Part shown: in pieces, positions 7,093 through 15,787 of the stretch
Position numbering within the stretch: the stretch's first letter is position 1
How the letters are laid out: each line of letters opens with the position of its first letter
From: JAZFYD01 sp036443405
GTDB taxonomy: Bacteria > Planctomycetota > PLA2
Reading direction: 5' to 3'
Length of the DNA stretch: 21,889 nucleotides
Assembly: GCA_036443405.1 (NCBI GenBank)
Contig: JAZFYD010000129.1
Coordinates: 1 to 21,889 of the forward strand
Program-made: the position numbers and the translations under genes
The notes under the pieces: generated by a model
Told to the model about the DNA's origin: nothing
The model's input: only the letters and a program-made list of their open reading frames with translations
Database searches by the model: none

Positions 7093-9657
7093 ATGCCGCA
7101 TGAGGACAGTGGGGACTCACTCCGCGGGTGCAAAGGCGCCGGCACGGAATTCGTCCTACCCGGAGCCGAACCCAGCTACGCGCCGGATCTCGCGCTCGAA
7201 CCCACGCACATCGACGTTCGCATGCGGTTCGACCTCACCGGCGCCACCGCCGGCGGTTTCGTGACGACGACGGTCAGAAGCAACCGCGAAGGCGCGAGAT
7301 CGCTGAAGCTCAACGCCGTCGGCCTCGACGACGTGCAGGTGAGGAGCGAGGCGCCGTTGCAGTGGCGCTATGACGGCGAGCTCATTCACCTGTCGTGGGA
7401 CACGCCGTTCGAGCGCGGCGAAGAACGCGACGTCGAGGTGCGATACCGGGTCATCGCCCCGATCACCGGCATGCGGTTCTCCGCGCCGGACTCGCAATAC
7501 GAAGATCGCGCGACGTTCATGGTCACGGATCACGAAACCGAACGGGCGCGTTACTGGCTCCCGTGCATCGACTATCCCAACGTCCGCACGACATATCGAT
7601 TCCATCTGACGGCCAAGAAGGACTACACGATCCTCGCCAGCGGCCGGCTGGAATCTGAGGAGCACCACGACGACGGGACGAAGACGGCGCACTGGGGACT
7701 CGAGTTCCCGTGCCCGAGCTACCTGTGCTGCATCGCCATCGGAGAATTCGTCCGATACGACGAGGCCACGGACGGGATTCCGATCTCGTATTTCGCCGCC
7801 GCCCCATTTACACCCGGGCACCTGAAACGCAGCTTCGGCCGGACACCAGCGATGCTGACTTGGCTCCAGGAACGCCTCGGCGCCCCGTTTCCGTTCCCGA
7901 AGTACTTTCAGATCGCCCTGCCCGGCGTCGGCGGCGCGATGGAGAACATCTCGCTCGTCACGTGGGACGAGGCGTTCCTGATGGACGAAACGCTCGGCGC
8001 CGAGCGCGGGCACGTCACCGACAGCGTGAACATCCACGAGATGGCGCACAGCTACTTCGGCGATGCGATCGTTTGCCGGCACTTCGAGCACTCCTGGCTG
8101 AAGGAATCCTGGGCGACATACATCGAAACGGTGTGGCTCGAAGAGCACTCCGGCCGCGAGGAACGCGACTACGATCTCGTGTTCAACGCGGACCGCTATA
8201 TCGAGGAGTCGGACACGCGGTACGCGCGCCCGATCGTGACGCGCGAGTACGACTCCAGCTGGAGTCTCTTCGATGCGCACCTCTATCCCGGCGGCGCATG
8301 GCGCATCCACATGCTGCGCAATCTTGTGGGCGAGGAGCCGTTCTGGGAAGGCGTGCGCGGATACGTCGAGGATTTCATGGGCCGTGTCGTCGAAACCGAC
8401 GACTTCCGGCGCGCCCTCGAAAAGGCCTCCGGGCTCAATCTAACGCGGTTCTTCGACGACTGGATCCACCGTCCGGGCTACCCCAAGCTCGAACTCGCGT
8501 TCCGGCACGACGCCGATAAGAACGAGGGTTCGTTCACGCTGAAACAGACCCAGGCGGACAAGAAAAAGGGCATCCCCAATTTCGAACTCGCCCTGGAGAT
8601 CGAGTGGACCGACACGGAGGACGCGACGCACCGGACGAAACTCGCGACCGATTCGGAACGAACGGTCACCGTGGTGAGCATGCCGGCGGCGCCGAAACTC
8701 ATTCGCGCCGATCCCGACCTGAAGCTGCTCTGCCATCTCGAATTCAACCCGGGCGACGACCTGCTGCGCGCCGCCCTGACCGAGTGCGGCGACGTCGCGG
8801 GGCGCATCCGCGCGGCACGGACGCTCATCAAGACGGGCCGGCGGGTCAACATGAACGCGGTCGGTGCCGCGATGAAGTCCGAGTCGTTTTGGGGAGTGCG
8901 CGTCGCCGTCGCCAAGGCGTTGGCCGCATCGCTGTCCGGCGACGCCGCGGGCGAACTGGCGGAGATGCTCGCCTCCGAGACGGATCCGAAGGCCAGACCG
9001 GCGATCGCCCAGGCCTGCGCGGGCCTGCGCGACACCCGTGTCCGCGACGCGCTGCTGGCACTTCTCAACAGCAGCGCCGGGCCGTTCGCCACGTTTTTCG
9101 CGGCCGACTCACTGGGCGCGCAACGCCAACCGGAGGACCTCGAGTTTCTCGCAGGTACCGGCGAGTCCGATCCCGGCCTGCACGGTCTCGTGCGCTCGGG
9201 TGCGCTCTCGGGCGTGGGCCGCCTCCGCTCGCCGGAGAGTCACGAGTTGCTCGAAACACGCACGGGGTACGGCGTCGAACCCGAGAGCGTACGGCCCCAT
9301 GCGGTGAAGGCGTTCGGCGACAGCGCCGTGGTCCAGGACCGGCGCCGGCGCTTGCTCGCCGTCGAGCGGCTCTCGGATCTGACCCGCGATCCGGCCGAGC
9401 GAGTGCGCATGCGTGCCGGCGCGGCCCTCGCGAGCCTCGGCCAGACCTCGGCCATCGGCGCGCTCGAGGCGCTCAAGAGCGCGCAGTCCAAGCAGGACGC
9501 ACCGGCGATCGAACGCTGGATCGGACGTCTAAGAAAGGACGAGGCCGGCGAAGAGGTCACGGCACTGCGTCGGCAGGTCGAAGAGTTGCAGACCAAGCAC
9601 CGCGCCCTCGACGAACGCCTGCAGGACCTCGAAGCCAAGAGCGGAAACAATACGTAG
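7093..9657 (+). CDS. M1-family metallo-aminopeptidase with C-terminal HEAT-like repeats
   Basis: An 854-residue protein that removes N-terminal amino acids from peptides using one zinc. The exopeptidase motif GAMEN is at 281-285, and the zinc motif HEMAH is at 315-319. The third ligand E338 (WLKESWATY) lies at the standard distance. The likely catalytic tyrosine is Y398 in HLYPGGAW. The N-terminal beta-domain covers about residues 20-215 and there is no signal peptide. After a beta-sandwich (about 470-555) the tail is alpha-helical and HEAT-like (about 560-810) rather than the classical ERAP1-type C-domain. It ends in a short charged coiled coil (about 818-850). It is divergent from the ligase gene, and trxB follows 99 bases later on the same strand. 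Enzyme class is very sure; substrate preference is not. Confidence 0.95.
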   Translation: MPHEDSGDSLRGCKGAGTEFVLPGAEPSYAPDLALEPTHIDVRMRFDLTGATAGGFVTTTVRSNREGARSLKLNAVGLDDVQVRSEAPLQWRYDGELIHLSWDTPFERGEERDVEVRYRVIAPITGMRFSAPDSQYEDRATFMVTDHETERARYWLPCIDYPNVRTTYRFHLTAKKDYTILASGRLESEEHHDDGTKTAHWGLEFPCPSYLCCIAIGEFVRYDEATDGIPISYFAAAPFTPGHLKRSFGRTPAMLTWLQERLGAPFPFPKYFQIALPGVGGAMENISLVTWDEAFLMDETLGAERGHVTDSVNIHEMAHSYFGDAIVCRHFEHSWLKESWATYIETVWLEEHSGREERDYDLVFNADRYIEESDTRYARPIVTREYDSSWSLFDAHLYPGGAWRIHMLRNLVGEEPFWEGVRGYVEDFMGRVVETDDFRRALEKASGLNLTRFFDDWIHRPGYPKLELAFRHDADKNEGSFTLKQTQADKKKGIPNFELALEIEWTDTEDATHRTKLATDSERTVTVVSMPAAPKLIRADPDLKLLCHLEFNPGDDLLRAALTECGDVAGRIRAARTLIKTGRRVNMNAVGAAMKSESFWGVRVAVAKALAASLSGDAAGELAEMLASETDPKARPAIAQACAGLRDTRVRDALLALLNSSAGPFATFFAADSLGAQRQPEDLEFLAGTGESDPGLHGLVRSGALSGVGRLRSPESHELLETRTGYGVEPESVRPHAVKAFGDSAVVQDRRRRLLAVERLSDLTRDPAERVRMRAGAALASLGQTSAIGALEALKSAQSKQDAPAIERWIGRLRKDEAGEEVTALRRQVEELQTKHRALDERLQDLEAKSGNNT

Positions 9658-9663
9658 GCTCTG

Positions 9664-9677
9664 CCGGGCGAGCCCGG
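9664..9677 (+). terminator. Small hairpin after the aminopeptidase gene
   Basis: CCGGG, a 4-base CGAG loop, then CCCGG, beginning 7 bases after the stop and followed by AATTCCT. There is no proper T-tract. It could be a weak terminator, or aminopeptidase and trxB may be cotranscribed across the 99-base gap. Confidence 0.3.
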
Positions 9678-9756
9678 AATTCCTGGGTAGCGGACCGATC
9701 CAGTACCCTGTTCGCTTGAGTTTCCTCGTTCCCGAAAGAGCATCCAAGACAACGGC

Positions 9757-10713
9757 ATGAGCATGAAAGAGCCCCGCAAAGTCATCATCATCGGTTCCGG
9801 CCCTGCCGGCCTGACCGCTTCCATCTACGCAGCGCGCGCGAACCTGCAACCGCTCTGTTTCGAGGGTTTCAACGCGGGCGGGCTCGTCGCGGGCGGCCAG
9901 CTGATGTTCACGACGGACGTCGAGAACTACCCGGGTTTCATCGATCCGGTGACCGGCCCGGAACTCATGGAGCGCTTCCGAGGCCAGGCCGAACGCCAGG
10001 GCACCGAGCTGATCGCGAAGGACGTCGTCAAGGTGGACCTGAGCGAACGCCCCTTCAAGGTCTGGGCGCAGGAGGAGGACGAACCCTACCTCGCGCAGAC
10101 GATCATCATCTCGACAGGTGCGCGCGCGAACTACCTCGGCCTGGATAGCGAGGAGAAGCTGAAGAACCGCGGCGTGAGCGCCTGCGCGGTTTGCGACGGC
10201 GCGTTTTTCCGCGAGCAGGAGGTCGTGGTGGTCGGCGGCGGCGACACCGCGATGGAGGAAGCGTTGTACCTGACCGGGCTCTGCTCGAAGGTCACGCTGA
10301 TTCACCGCCGCGACGAATTCCGTGCCTCCATGGCGATGCAACAACGCGTGGTCGACAACCCGAAGATCGACATTCTCTACAGCCACGTCGTGGACGAGGT
10401 TCTCGGTGTCGAGAAGGAGCAGGTGACCGGCGTCAGGGTGCGTAGCCTGAAGAACGACGAGACCACGGACGTGCCGGCAGCCGCGATGTTCGTCGCGATC
10501 GGGCACACGCCGCTGACCGATCTGTTCCAGGGGCAACTCGAAGCACACGACAACGGCTACCTGAAGGTGAAACCCGGTACGACGGCGACGTCGATCCCCG
10601 GAGTGTTCGCCTCGGGCGACGTGCAGGACTGGGTTTACCGCCAGGCCGTAACCGCTGCCGGAACGGGCTGCATGGCGGCGCTGGAAGCGGAGCGCTTCCT
10701 GGCGGAGCAGTAG
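9757..10713 (+). CDS. trxB: Thioredoxin reductase
   Basis: A 318-residue low-molecular-weight thioredoxin reductase, the size of the E. coli enzyme (321). It is an FAD enzyme that passes electrons from NADPH to thioredoxin through a dithiol. The FAD-binding motif GSGPAG is at residues 13-18. The redox motif is C143-A-V-C146 followed by DGAFF. The NADPH domain has VVGGGDTAMEEA and HRRDEFRA, and GVFASGDV closes the second FAD site. The start could be the ATG at 9757 or the in-frame ATG two codons later; neither has a strong ribosome binding site. It converges on the broken FAD monooxygenase gene. It is a plausible electron source for cytoplasmic thioredoxins. A direct link to the exported redoxins of this window is only speculation. 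Confidence 0.97.
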   Translation: MSMKEPRKVIIIGSGPAGLTASIYAARANLQPLCFEGFNAGGLVAGGQLMFTTDVENYPGFIDPVTGPELMERFRGQAERQGTELIAKDVVKVDLSERPFKVWAQEEDEPYLAQTIIISTGARANYLGLDSEEKLKNRGVSACAVCDGAFFREQEVVVVGGGDTAMEEALYLTGLCSKVTLIHRRDEFRASMAMQQRVVDNPKIDILYSHVVDEVLGVEKEQVTGVRVRSLKNDETTDVPAAAMFVAIGHTPLTDLFQGQLEAHDNGYLKVKPGTTATSIPGVFASGDVQDWVYRQAVTAAGTGCMAALEAERFLAEQ

Positions 10714-10738
10714 CGCCCGAAGGCCTAAGGCCGAGGCG
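10714..10738. terminator. Hairpin at the convergent trxB / monooxygenase junction
   Basis: GGCC-TAA-GGCC (10722-10732), with an outer CGCC/GGCG pair (10714-10717 with 10735-10738) beyond a small internal loop. The stem-loop contains the monooxygenase stop codon. It could serve both converging genes, though no T-tracts are present. Confidence 0.35.
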
Positions 10739-11944
10739 GGCCCGGCAAGTCCATCGTCGTCCACCACCCCGTTTTCGTTCCCGCCATCGCGTGCAGCATG
10801 TGCCGGCGCAGGAACGGGATGCTCGCGATCGGTCGCACGAACCAGTCGCGCAGCGGGCCGAGGAAAACGAGATCGCTCTGAAACAGCGGCAGAAGCCAGC
10901 GTGACGCGTACTGGTAAAACGACACGTGCGCGCGGCGGGCCTCCGTGTAGGCCGACAACGCCGCGGACAGCGTCGCTTCGCGCTCGATCGATTCCGCGAG
11001 CACCATCGCATCCAGCAGCGCGAGGTTGACACCCTGGCCGAGCTGCGGGCTCATCGCGTGCGCCGCGTCCCCGAGATAGACGAGACCGTCCTCGTGGGTC
11101 CGGCGCATCACGGCATCGGTGTAGGTGGCATAGAGCACCTCGTCCGGATCCTCGATCTGAGCGAGCACCGGCCGCGCGGCCTCCGTGACCCGTAGCACCT
11201 GCTGCTTCCACGATGCGAGCCCGGCGGCGCGCCACGCATCGACCTGATCCCGGCGCAGGCTCCAAAAGAAACTCACCTTGTTCGAACCGCCGGGTTCCAG
11301 GCTCCCGGTCGGCAGAAACCCGGCGAAGCGGCGCGTGCCGTCGTACACCTGAAACAGCCGCCCGGCAAAACGCTTGTCCGGGTCCTCGGCGATGAACCAC
11401 AGCGCCGCCCATTCATATGCCCGCGATCGCTTCGTGAGGTTGGTCGCGCCGCGCAGCAACGAACGCGCGCCGTCGGCGACCACAACGAGATCGTAGGGCC
11501 CGTGGCGGTTCCCGGCGTCGTCGATGAGCGTGCGAGCGGCCCATCCATCGCCGTCTCGACGATGCGCACCCCCGTCGATACGGACACACCTTCGGCGGCG
11601 ACTTGTTGGAACAACGTTCGAAACAGCGCGCCCCGGTGAATCCCCAGCCCGAACAGCCCCGGTTGCAACTCCTCGTAGCCGAAGTTCATGAGCACTCGGC
11701 CCCGCCGGGTCACGCCGTGCAGAAACCCGACGGGCGCGCCCAGGGCGAGCAAATCATCGAGTAGCCCCAGCCGGTGCAACACGTGCAAACCTGTCGGCTG
11801 CAGGAGCACCCCCGCCCCAACCGCACCGGGATTGGCCGCCCGCTCGAAAGCCTCGACCCGGTGCCCCGCCCGGGCCAGAAACAGCGCCACGGCGGGCCCG
11901 GCGGTTCCACAGCCCGCGATTCCGACACGCAGCGATCTCGGCAC
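10725..11944 (-). pseudogene. FAD-dependent monooxygenase (PF01494-like) split by a -1 frameshift
   Basis: Two overlapping frames encode the two halves of one flavoprotein hydroxylase. The N-terminal part starts at a GTG (11944) and carries the Rossmann motif GIAGCGTAGPA and FERA, running to GVRIVETA. The C-terminal part carries the NADPH/FAD 'DG' motif VVADGARS, the 'GD' motif LVYLGDAAHAMSPQLGQG, and the helical tail. The join is near 11550. Reading GAG ACG GC and then GAT GGA TGG GCC (11541-11549) would continue as DGWAARTLIDD if one base were restored after GC. The repaired protein would be about 406 residues, normal for the UbiH/salicylate-hydroxylase-like group. Both halves keep their motifs, so the lesion is recent or an assembly error. 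Likely substrate: an aromatic or polyketide-like compound, unknown. CATAAT lies 7 bases before the GTG. Confidence 0.85.
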
Positions 11945-11951
11945 GCGCCCG

Positions 11952-11957
11952 ATTATG
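11952..11957 (-). promoter_or_regulatory. -10-like CATAAT before the monooxygenase start
   Basis: CATAAT (5 of 6 to TATAAT) on the minus strand lies 7 bases before the GTG at 11944. There is no Shine-Dalgarno, so it is compatible with leaderless transcription. No clear -35 was found. Confidence 0.35.
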
Positions 11958-12077
11958 GGTCATCGCGGCGCCGAAAAAAACGGCCACCGCATCCGGTCCG
12001 CTAGAACAACTCTGGTGTCGAAATCCTGACAGCCCGGCCACACCCCCGTTGCGCGGACCGCAAACCGCGAGTTGAAT

Positions 12078-12082
12078 AGGAG
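12078..12082 (+). promoter_or_regulatory. Shine-Dalgarno AGGAG deciding the M24 peptidase start
   Basis: AGGAG followed by CCCT and the ATG at 12087. It favours this ATG over an in-frame TTG at 12072, which lies upstream of the AGGAG. Confidence 0.6.
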
Positions 12083-12086
12083 CCCT

Positions 12087-13478
12087 ATGGATGCTGAGGC
12101 TAGCAGTCGGCGCCGCGCCCAATGGACCGCGAACTGGACGACCGGGGACGGATTCCTGCTCGTTCCGGCCGGCCTCCCCTCTCCGATCGCTGGAAGCGAT
12201 CAGCCCTATGACTTTCGTGTGCACGCCGAGCACCGCTACCTCGGGGGCGGCAGCGAGCCGGGCCAAGTGCTTGCGTTCGATCCGGCGGACGGTTGGACCT
12301 ATTTCGTTCACGTCGCATCGGAAATCGAAGCCATCTGGGAAGGACCGCCCAAGGATCTGCAACAACACGCCGCAGAATCCGGCATCGACGACGTGCGCCC
12401 GACGACGGACCTTCCGGGCTGGTTGGCCGCGCGGAACGGACAGCGCACCGCGGTCTTGGGCAACACGGATCTTCTGGCCGAGCCCGGCGGATACGGCCTG
12501 GACGAAACACCGGCGCTGCACCGCGACGACACGTGGCGGGATGAGCTGCGCCACGAACTCGACACGCAACGACGGACCAAGGACGCCACGGAGCTCGCTT
12601 GGCTCGAAAAGGCGGCACGTGCGTCCGCGGCAGGACACGTCGCGGCCATGAAAGTCGCGCGCCCGGGCATGACGGAGCGCGAGGTGCGCGCCGAGATCGA
12701 GGCGGCGTTCGTCAGAGCCGGTGGCGAGGAGCCCGCCTACGCAACCATCGTCGCTACGGGCGCGCACGGTTCCGTCTTGCATTTCTCCCCGACCGACACG
12801 CGCCTCGAGGCGGGCGAGACAGTCCTGGTGGACGCCGGCACGGAGTGCGCCGGATACGCCGGCGACATCACACGTGTGTTTCCGGTCGGGGCGAGGTTTT
12901 CGCCGGAACAGCGCGAGCTCTACGAAATCGTCCTGCGCGCCAACGAGGCCGCGATCGCGGCGACCCGGCCCGGGACGGAGTACGTGGACCTTCACTTCAC
13001 CGCCGCCGCGATCATCGCAGAGGGCCTCGTCGACTTCGGCCTGCTCCGGGGCGCGCCGGCCGATCTCGTCGATCGGGACGCCCACGCCCTGTTTTTTCCG
13101 CACGGAATCGGCCACCTGATCGGCCTCTGCACCCACGATGTCGGCGGCATGGCCGACGGGCGGGAGCCGCGGACCCGGTTCGGGCTCGATCGCCTGCGCA
13201 CGGACCTCCCGGTGCAGCCCGGATACGTGTTCACCATCGAGCCCGGGATATATTTCATCGAAGCGCTCTTGACGGATGGCGCCCGACGGGAGAAGTTCGC
13301 CGACGCAGTGAACTGGGATCGTGTGGACCGTCTGCTCGATCCCGCGGTGCTCGGATGCGGAGGAATCCGGGTGGAAGACATGGTGGCCGTCACCGAGGAC
13401 GGCTGCCGGGTCATGACCTCGGGCGTTCCCAAACAGGTCGCCGAGATCGAGGAACTCCGCGCCGAGACATTACGTTAA
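12087..13478 (+). CDS. pepP: Xaa-Pro aminopeptidase (M24B, aminopeptidase P type)
   Basis: A 463-residue cytoplasmic dimetal peptidase that releases N-terminal residues preceding proline. Residues about 1-160 form the creatinase-like N-terminal domain and 170-450 the pita-bread catalytic domain. All five metal ligands are readable: D249 (VLVDAGTE), D260 (YAGDITRVFPV), H339 (FFPHGIGHLIGL), E385 (FTIEPGIYF) and E430 (IRVEDMVAVTEDG). Length and motif order match PepP of about 440 residues. The stop codon overlaps the Shine-Dalgarno of the next gene, so it heads a three-gene operon with the AsmA-like protein and the secreted hydrolase. The gene symbol is by family; the specificity between PepP and related prolidases is inferred. 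Confidence 0.92.
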   Translation: MDAEASSRRRAQWTANWTTGDGFLLVPAGLPSPIAGSDQPYDFRVHAEHRYLGGGSEPGQVLAFDPADGWTYFVHVASEIEAIWEGPPKDLQQHAAESGIDDVRPTTDLPGWLAARNGQRTAVLGNTDLLAEPGGYGLDETPALHRDDTWRDELRHELDTQRRTKDATELAWLEKAARASAAGHVAAMKVARPGMTEREVRAEIEAAFVRAGGEEPAYATIVATGAHGSVLHFSPTDTRLEAGETVLVDAGTECAGYAGDITRVFPVGARFSPEQRELYEIVLRANEAAIAATRPGTEYVDLHFTAAAIIAEGLVDFGLLRGAPADLVDRDAHALFFPHGIGHLIGLCTHDVGGMADGREPRTRFGLDRLRTDLPVQPGYVFTIEPGIYFIEALLTDGARREKFADAVNWDRVDRLLDPAVLGCGGIRVEDMVAVTEDGCRVMTSGVPKQVAEIEELRAETLR

Positions 13479-13482
13479 GGAG
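13477..13482 (+). promoter_or_regulatory. Shine-Dalgarno AAGGAG overlapping the pepP stop
   Basis: AAGGAG begins inside the TAA of pepP and ends 8 bases before the ATG at 13491. It indicates translational coupling in the operon. Confidence 0.7.
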
Positions 13483-13490
13483 TAGAGCCG

Positions 13491-14462
13491 ATGCCCGACG
13501 AGATCCCCCAGAGCGCTGCGCCCGCCGCAGATTCCCGTACCGAGCCGCCGAAGGCGCGCCGCTCCAAGTTGAAGATCGTCCTCTTCCTGCTCGGGGGCGG
13601 AATCGGGCTTGGCATCCTCGCCCTGACGGTGGTGGTCTGGCAGATCGACAACATCGGTCGCAAGGTCATCGAGGAGGGCGGCACCAAGGCACTCGGTGTC
13701 GAGACGAAGCTCGAAAAGCTCAGCCTCTCGATTTTCGGAGGCACATGCGCGCTCGATGAGCTCACCATCGCCAACCCCGAGGGCTTTTCCGCACCCCACT
13801 TCTTCAGGATGGATCGCGGGGAGGCCGCCATTTCCCTCGCCTCGCTCACCGACGATCGAATCGTCGCGCCGTATCTCCGCTTGCACGGCATCGACCTGAA
13901 CATGCAGAAAGGGGACGGGAAAGCCAACTACGAGATCATCCTGGATAACCTGAAGAAGCAGGAGTCGGAGCCCGAGGCGACCGACCCCAAATCGACCGAA
14001 ACGGAGCCGTCCGAACCCACGGACAAGCCAGGAAAACAGTTCGTGATAAAGGAGGTCCTGCTCACCGACATCCGCGTGAAGGCGGAATTGAGCCTGACCG
14101 GCCTCGTCACGCGCGAATACGACATCCGCATCAAGAGAATCCGGCTGCAAGACGTCGGCAGCGAATCCAAAGGCGGCGCCATCGTCTCCGAGCTTTGGGG
14201 CACCATCATGAAGGCGGTGCTCAGCGCGGTGCTGCGGGAGGGCGCGGATATCCTTCCGGACGTGATGAAGGATGGTCTCGGCGCCAGCCTCGAGGGCCTC
14301 AAGGGCATCGGAGGCCGCAGTGTGAAAATCGCGGGCAAGGGAATCGGCGCGGCTGAGTCCGTGATCGAGGGAGTCGGCAAGGGCATCGGCAGCCTCTTTG
14401 GCGGCAAGAAGAAGACCAAGAAGACCACGGCCAAGACTGAAGAAAAGAAGAACGACGAATGA
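13491..14462 (+). CDS. AsmA-like single-pass membrane protein
   Basis: A 323-residue protein with a Pro/Ala/Lys-rich N-terminal tail and one membrane helix (about residues 27-50). Residues ~55-240 are beta-rich and resemble the start of AsmA/DUF748-type proteins: LGVETKLEKLSLSIFGG, ALDELTIANPEGFSAPHFF, AAISLASL. In that group a short region after the membrane helix faces the periplasm; large relatives act in lipid transport between membranes. Here the domain is short, so the relation is fold-level only. A Glu/Pro/Thr-rich insert lies near 160-182. The end is a glycine-rich amphipathic stretch (IGAAESVIEGVGKGIGSLFGG, split here as IGAAESVIEG and VGKGIGSLFGG) and a lysine-rich tail. The stop overlaps the next start as ATGA, so the two are translationally coupled. 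Confidence 0.75.
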   Translation: MPDEIPQSAAPAADSRTEPPKARRSKLKIVLFLLGGGIGLGILALTVVVWQIDNIGRKVIEEGGTKALGVETKLEKLSLSIFGGTCALDELTIANPEGFSAPHFFRMDRGEAAISLASLTDDRIVAPYLRLHGIDLNMQKGDGKANYEIILDNLKKQESEPEATDPKSTETEPSEPTDKPGKQFVIKEVLLTDIRVKAELSLTGLVTREYDIRIKRIRLQDVGSESKGGAIVSELWGTIMKAVLSAVLREGADILPDVMKDGLGASLEGLKGIGGRSVKIAGKGIGAAESVIEGVGKGIGSLFGGKKKTKKTTAKTEEKKNDE

Positions 14463-15721
14463 CCGCGACTTCCTCTCGATTGCTCCTGATCCTGCTGCTC
14501 GCGCTTCCCGCGTCCGCGCAGGGAGTCCCGAAAAAGGAGCAGAAGCTCCGGGAGAAACTCTGCAAGGTCTGGGTCGGATACGGCAAGTGGGCGAAGTCGA
14601 AGTCGCTCAAGGTCGAAGGGCTCGACGCCGTGGCGCGGGCCAAAGCGGCGTGGCCGAACTCCCCGGACGTGCCGAGCCTGCGCAGCGCGGTCCGATCCAT
14701 CTCGGGCGACAACACGCCGGACAAGGCCGCGCGGAAGAAGCGGATCAAGGCGAACAAGGACGCGGCCAAGGTCTGCGACAAACTTGCGAAGCTCGGCCCG
14801 GGCGACCCGCATTACGACCGCTTCCTCTTCAAAGGCGTGGCCCTCGACCCCAGCAAGACTCGCGTCGGAAAAGTCTCGAGCCAGACCCAGAAGTATCTCT
14901 CGAACGCCAAGACCCAACCGATCGGTTACCGCTGGGCGCTGGAGCTGAGGTCGGCCGACCCAAAGGGCGCCGAGAGCGGCAAGTACGACACCAGCGACCG
15001 CTCGATGGCCGGACGCGATGTCGCGTTGATACGCGGCGATCACCCGATGGCGGGTTACGTCGCGCTGCCGAAGAACTGGAACTCGTCGCGCAAGTACAAG
15101 GTCCTCGTCGCGGTCGACGGTGCGGGCTCGAACTTCCTCGGCGCCGCGCGCGGATTCCGCAAGACGCAGGGCGGCCGGCCGTTCATCATTCTCGCGCCGT
15201 GTTCGCTGTCGAACGCCAACGTGCTCGAACCGAAAAAGTACCCCTGGTACTCGAAGGAGTTGCTCAAGGAGAACGGCAGCACGCGCATCCAATTCGACAT
15301 GGCCGGGCTCGCCGCGTTGCTCAAGGTGGTCCAAGAGCGCTTCGGCGGGGACGAGAAGATCGGCATCACTGGATTCAGCGGCGGCGGCAACCTCTGCTAC
15401 GGATGGACAGCCACCCACCCGGATACGGTGCTGTTCAGCGCGCCGGCCTGCGCCAACTTCTCCGGTCAGGGTTTCCAGGAACTCAAACCCGTCGAGGGTG
15501 GCGGGCCTCCGATCCGCATCATGACCGGTGCGCTCGATCCGCACCGCCAGTTCACGCACGGCAAACAGGATTCGCCGGGAATCGAACCGCAGACCGATCA
15601 GGCGACGACGGCGCTCAGGGGACTGAAGTTCACCAACGTCACGCGCACGATGCTCGACGGCGTGAAACACTCCCCGCTGCGCGCCAAGGTCTGGGCCGTC
15701 GCCGACGAGTTCGGCAAGTAG
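14459..15721 (+). CDS. Secreted alpha/beta-hydrolase (esterase-like)
   Basis: A 420-residue protein with a clear signal peptide (residues 1-20, cleavage near ASA/QG). After a Lys-rich helical region (about 21-150), residues ~190-415 look like an alpha/beta-hydrolase related to PHB-depolymerase or dienelactone-hydrolase types: GYVALPKNWNSSRKYKVLVA, FIILAPCSLSNAN. A probable triad is S307 in the nucleophile elbow GFSGGG, D360 in GALDPHRQ, and H404 in GVKHSPL. The start ATG overlaps the stop of the preceding gene by 4 bases. As the last gene of the operon it converges on galE. Activity is probably esterase or peptidase, acting outside the cytoplasm; the substrate is unknown. Confidence 0.83.
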   Translation: MTATSSRLLLILLLALPASAQGVPKKEQKLREKLCKVWVGYGKWAKSKSLKVEGLDAVARAKAAWPNSPDVPSLRSAVRSISGDNTPDKAARKKRIKANKDAAKVCDKLAKLGPGDPHYDRFLFKGVALDPSKTRVGKVSSQTQKYLSNAKTQPIGYRWALELRSADPKGAESGKYDTSDRSMAGRDVALIRGDHPMAGYVALPKNWNSSRKYKVLVAVDGAGSNFLGAARGFRKTQGGRPFIILAPCSLSNANVLEPKKYPWYSKELLKENGSTRIQFDMAGLAALLKVVQERFGGDEKIGITGFSGGGNLCYGWTATHPDTVLFSAPACANFSGQGFQELKPVEGGGPPIRIMTGALDPHRQFTHGKQDSPGIEPQTDQATTALRGLKFTNVTRTMLDGVKHSPLRAKVWAVADEFGK

Positions 15722-15761
15722 CCGCTCAATCCCTACCCGGCACGGACCGAACGCTCCGGCT

Positions 15762-15781
15762 CCAACGCGGTCACGCGTTGG
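15762..15781. terminator. Hairpin in the convergent hydrolase / galE gap
   Basis: CCAACGCG (15762-15769), loop GTCA, CGCGTTGG (15774-15781): a perfect 8-base stem with a tetraloop in the 66-base convergent gap. Neither side has a T-run. A bidirectional terminator is the natural reading. Confidence 0.5.
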
Positions 15782-15787
15782 GCCAGC

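Noticed and set aside
6970..7101. Upstream extension of the ligase gene to the ATG at 7101
   Set aside because: Would overlap the divergent aminopeptidase start and adds low-complexity sequence unlike the family N-terminus.
9529..11412. 627-codon minus-strand open frame opposite trxB
   Set aside because: Runs through trxB and the wrong frame of the monooxygenase; no recognisable motifs.
11969..11984. GCCG-A7-CGGC inverted repeat upstream of pepP
   Set aside because: Only a 4-base stem around an A-run; no terminator logic between divergent genes.
13928..15670. 580-codon minus-strand open frame opposite the AsmA-like and hydrolase genes
   Set aside because: Shadow frame; the plus strand shows coupled starts, a signal peptide and a catalytic triad.
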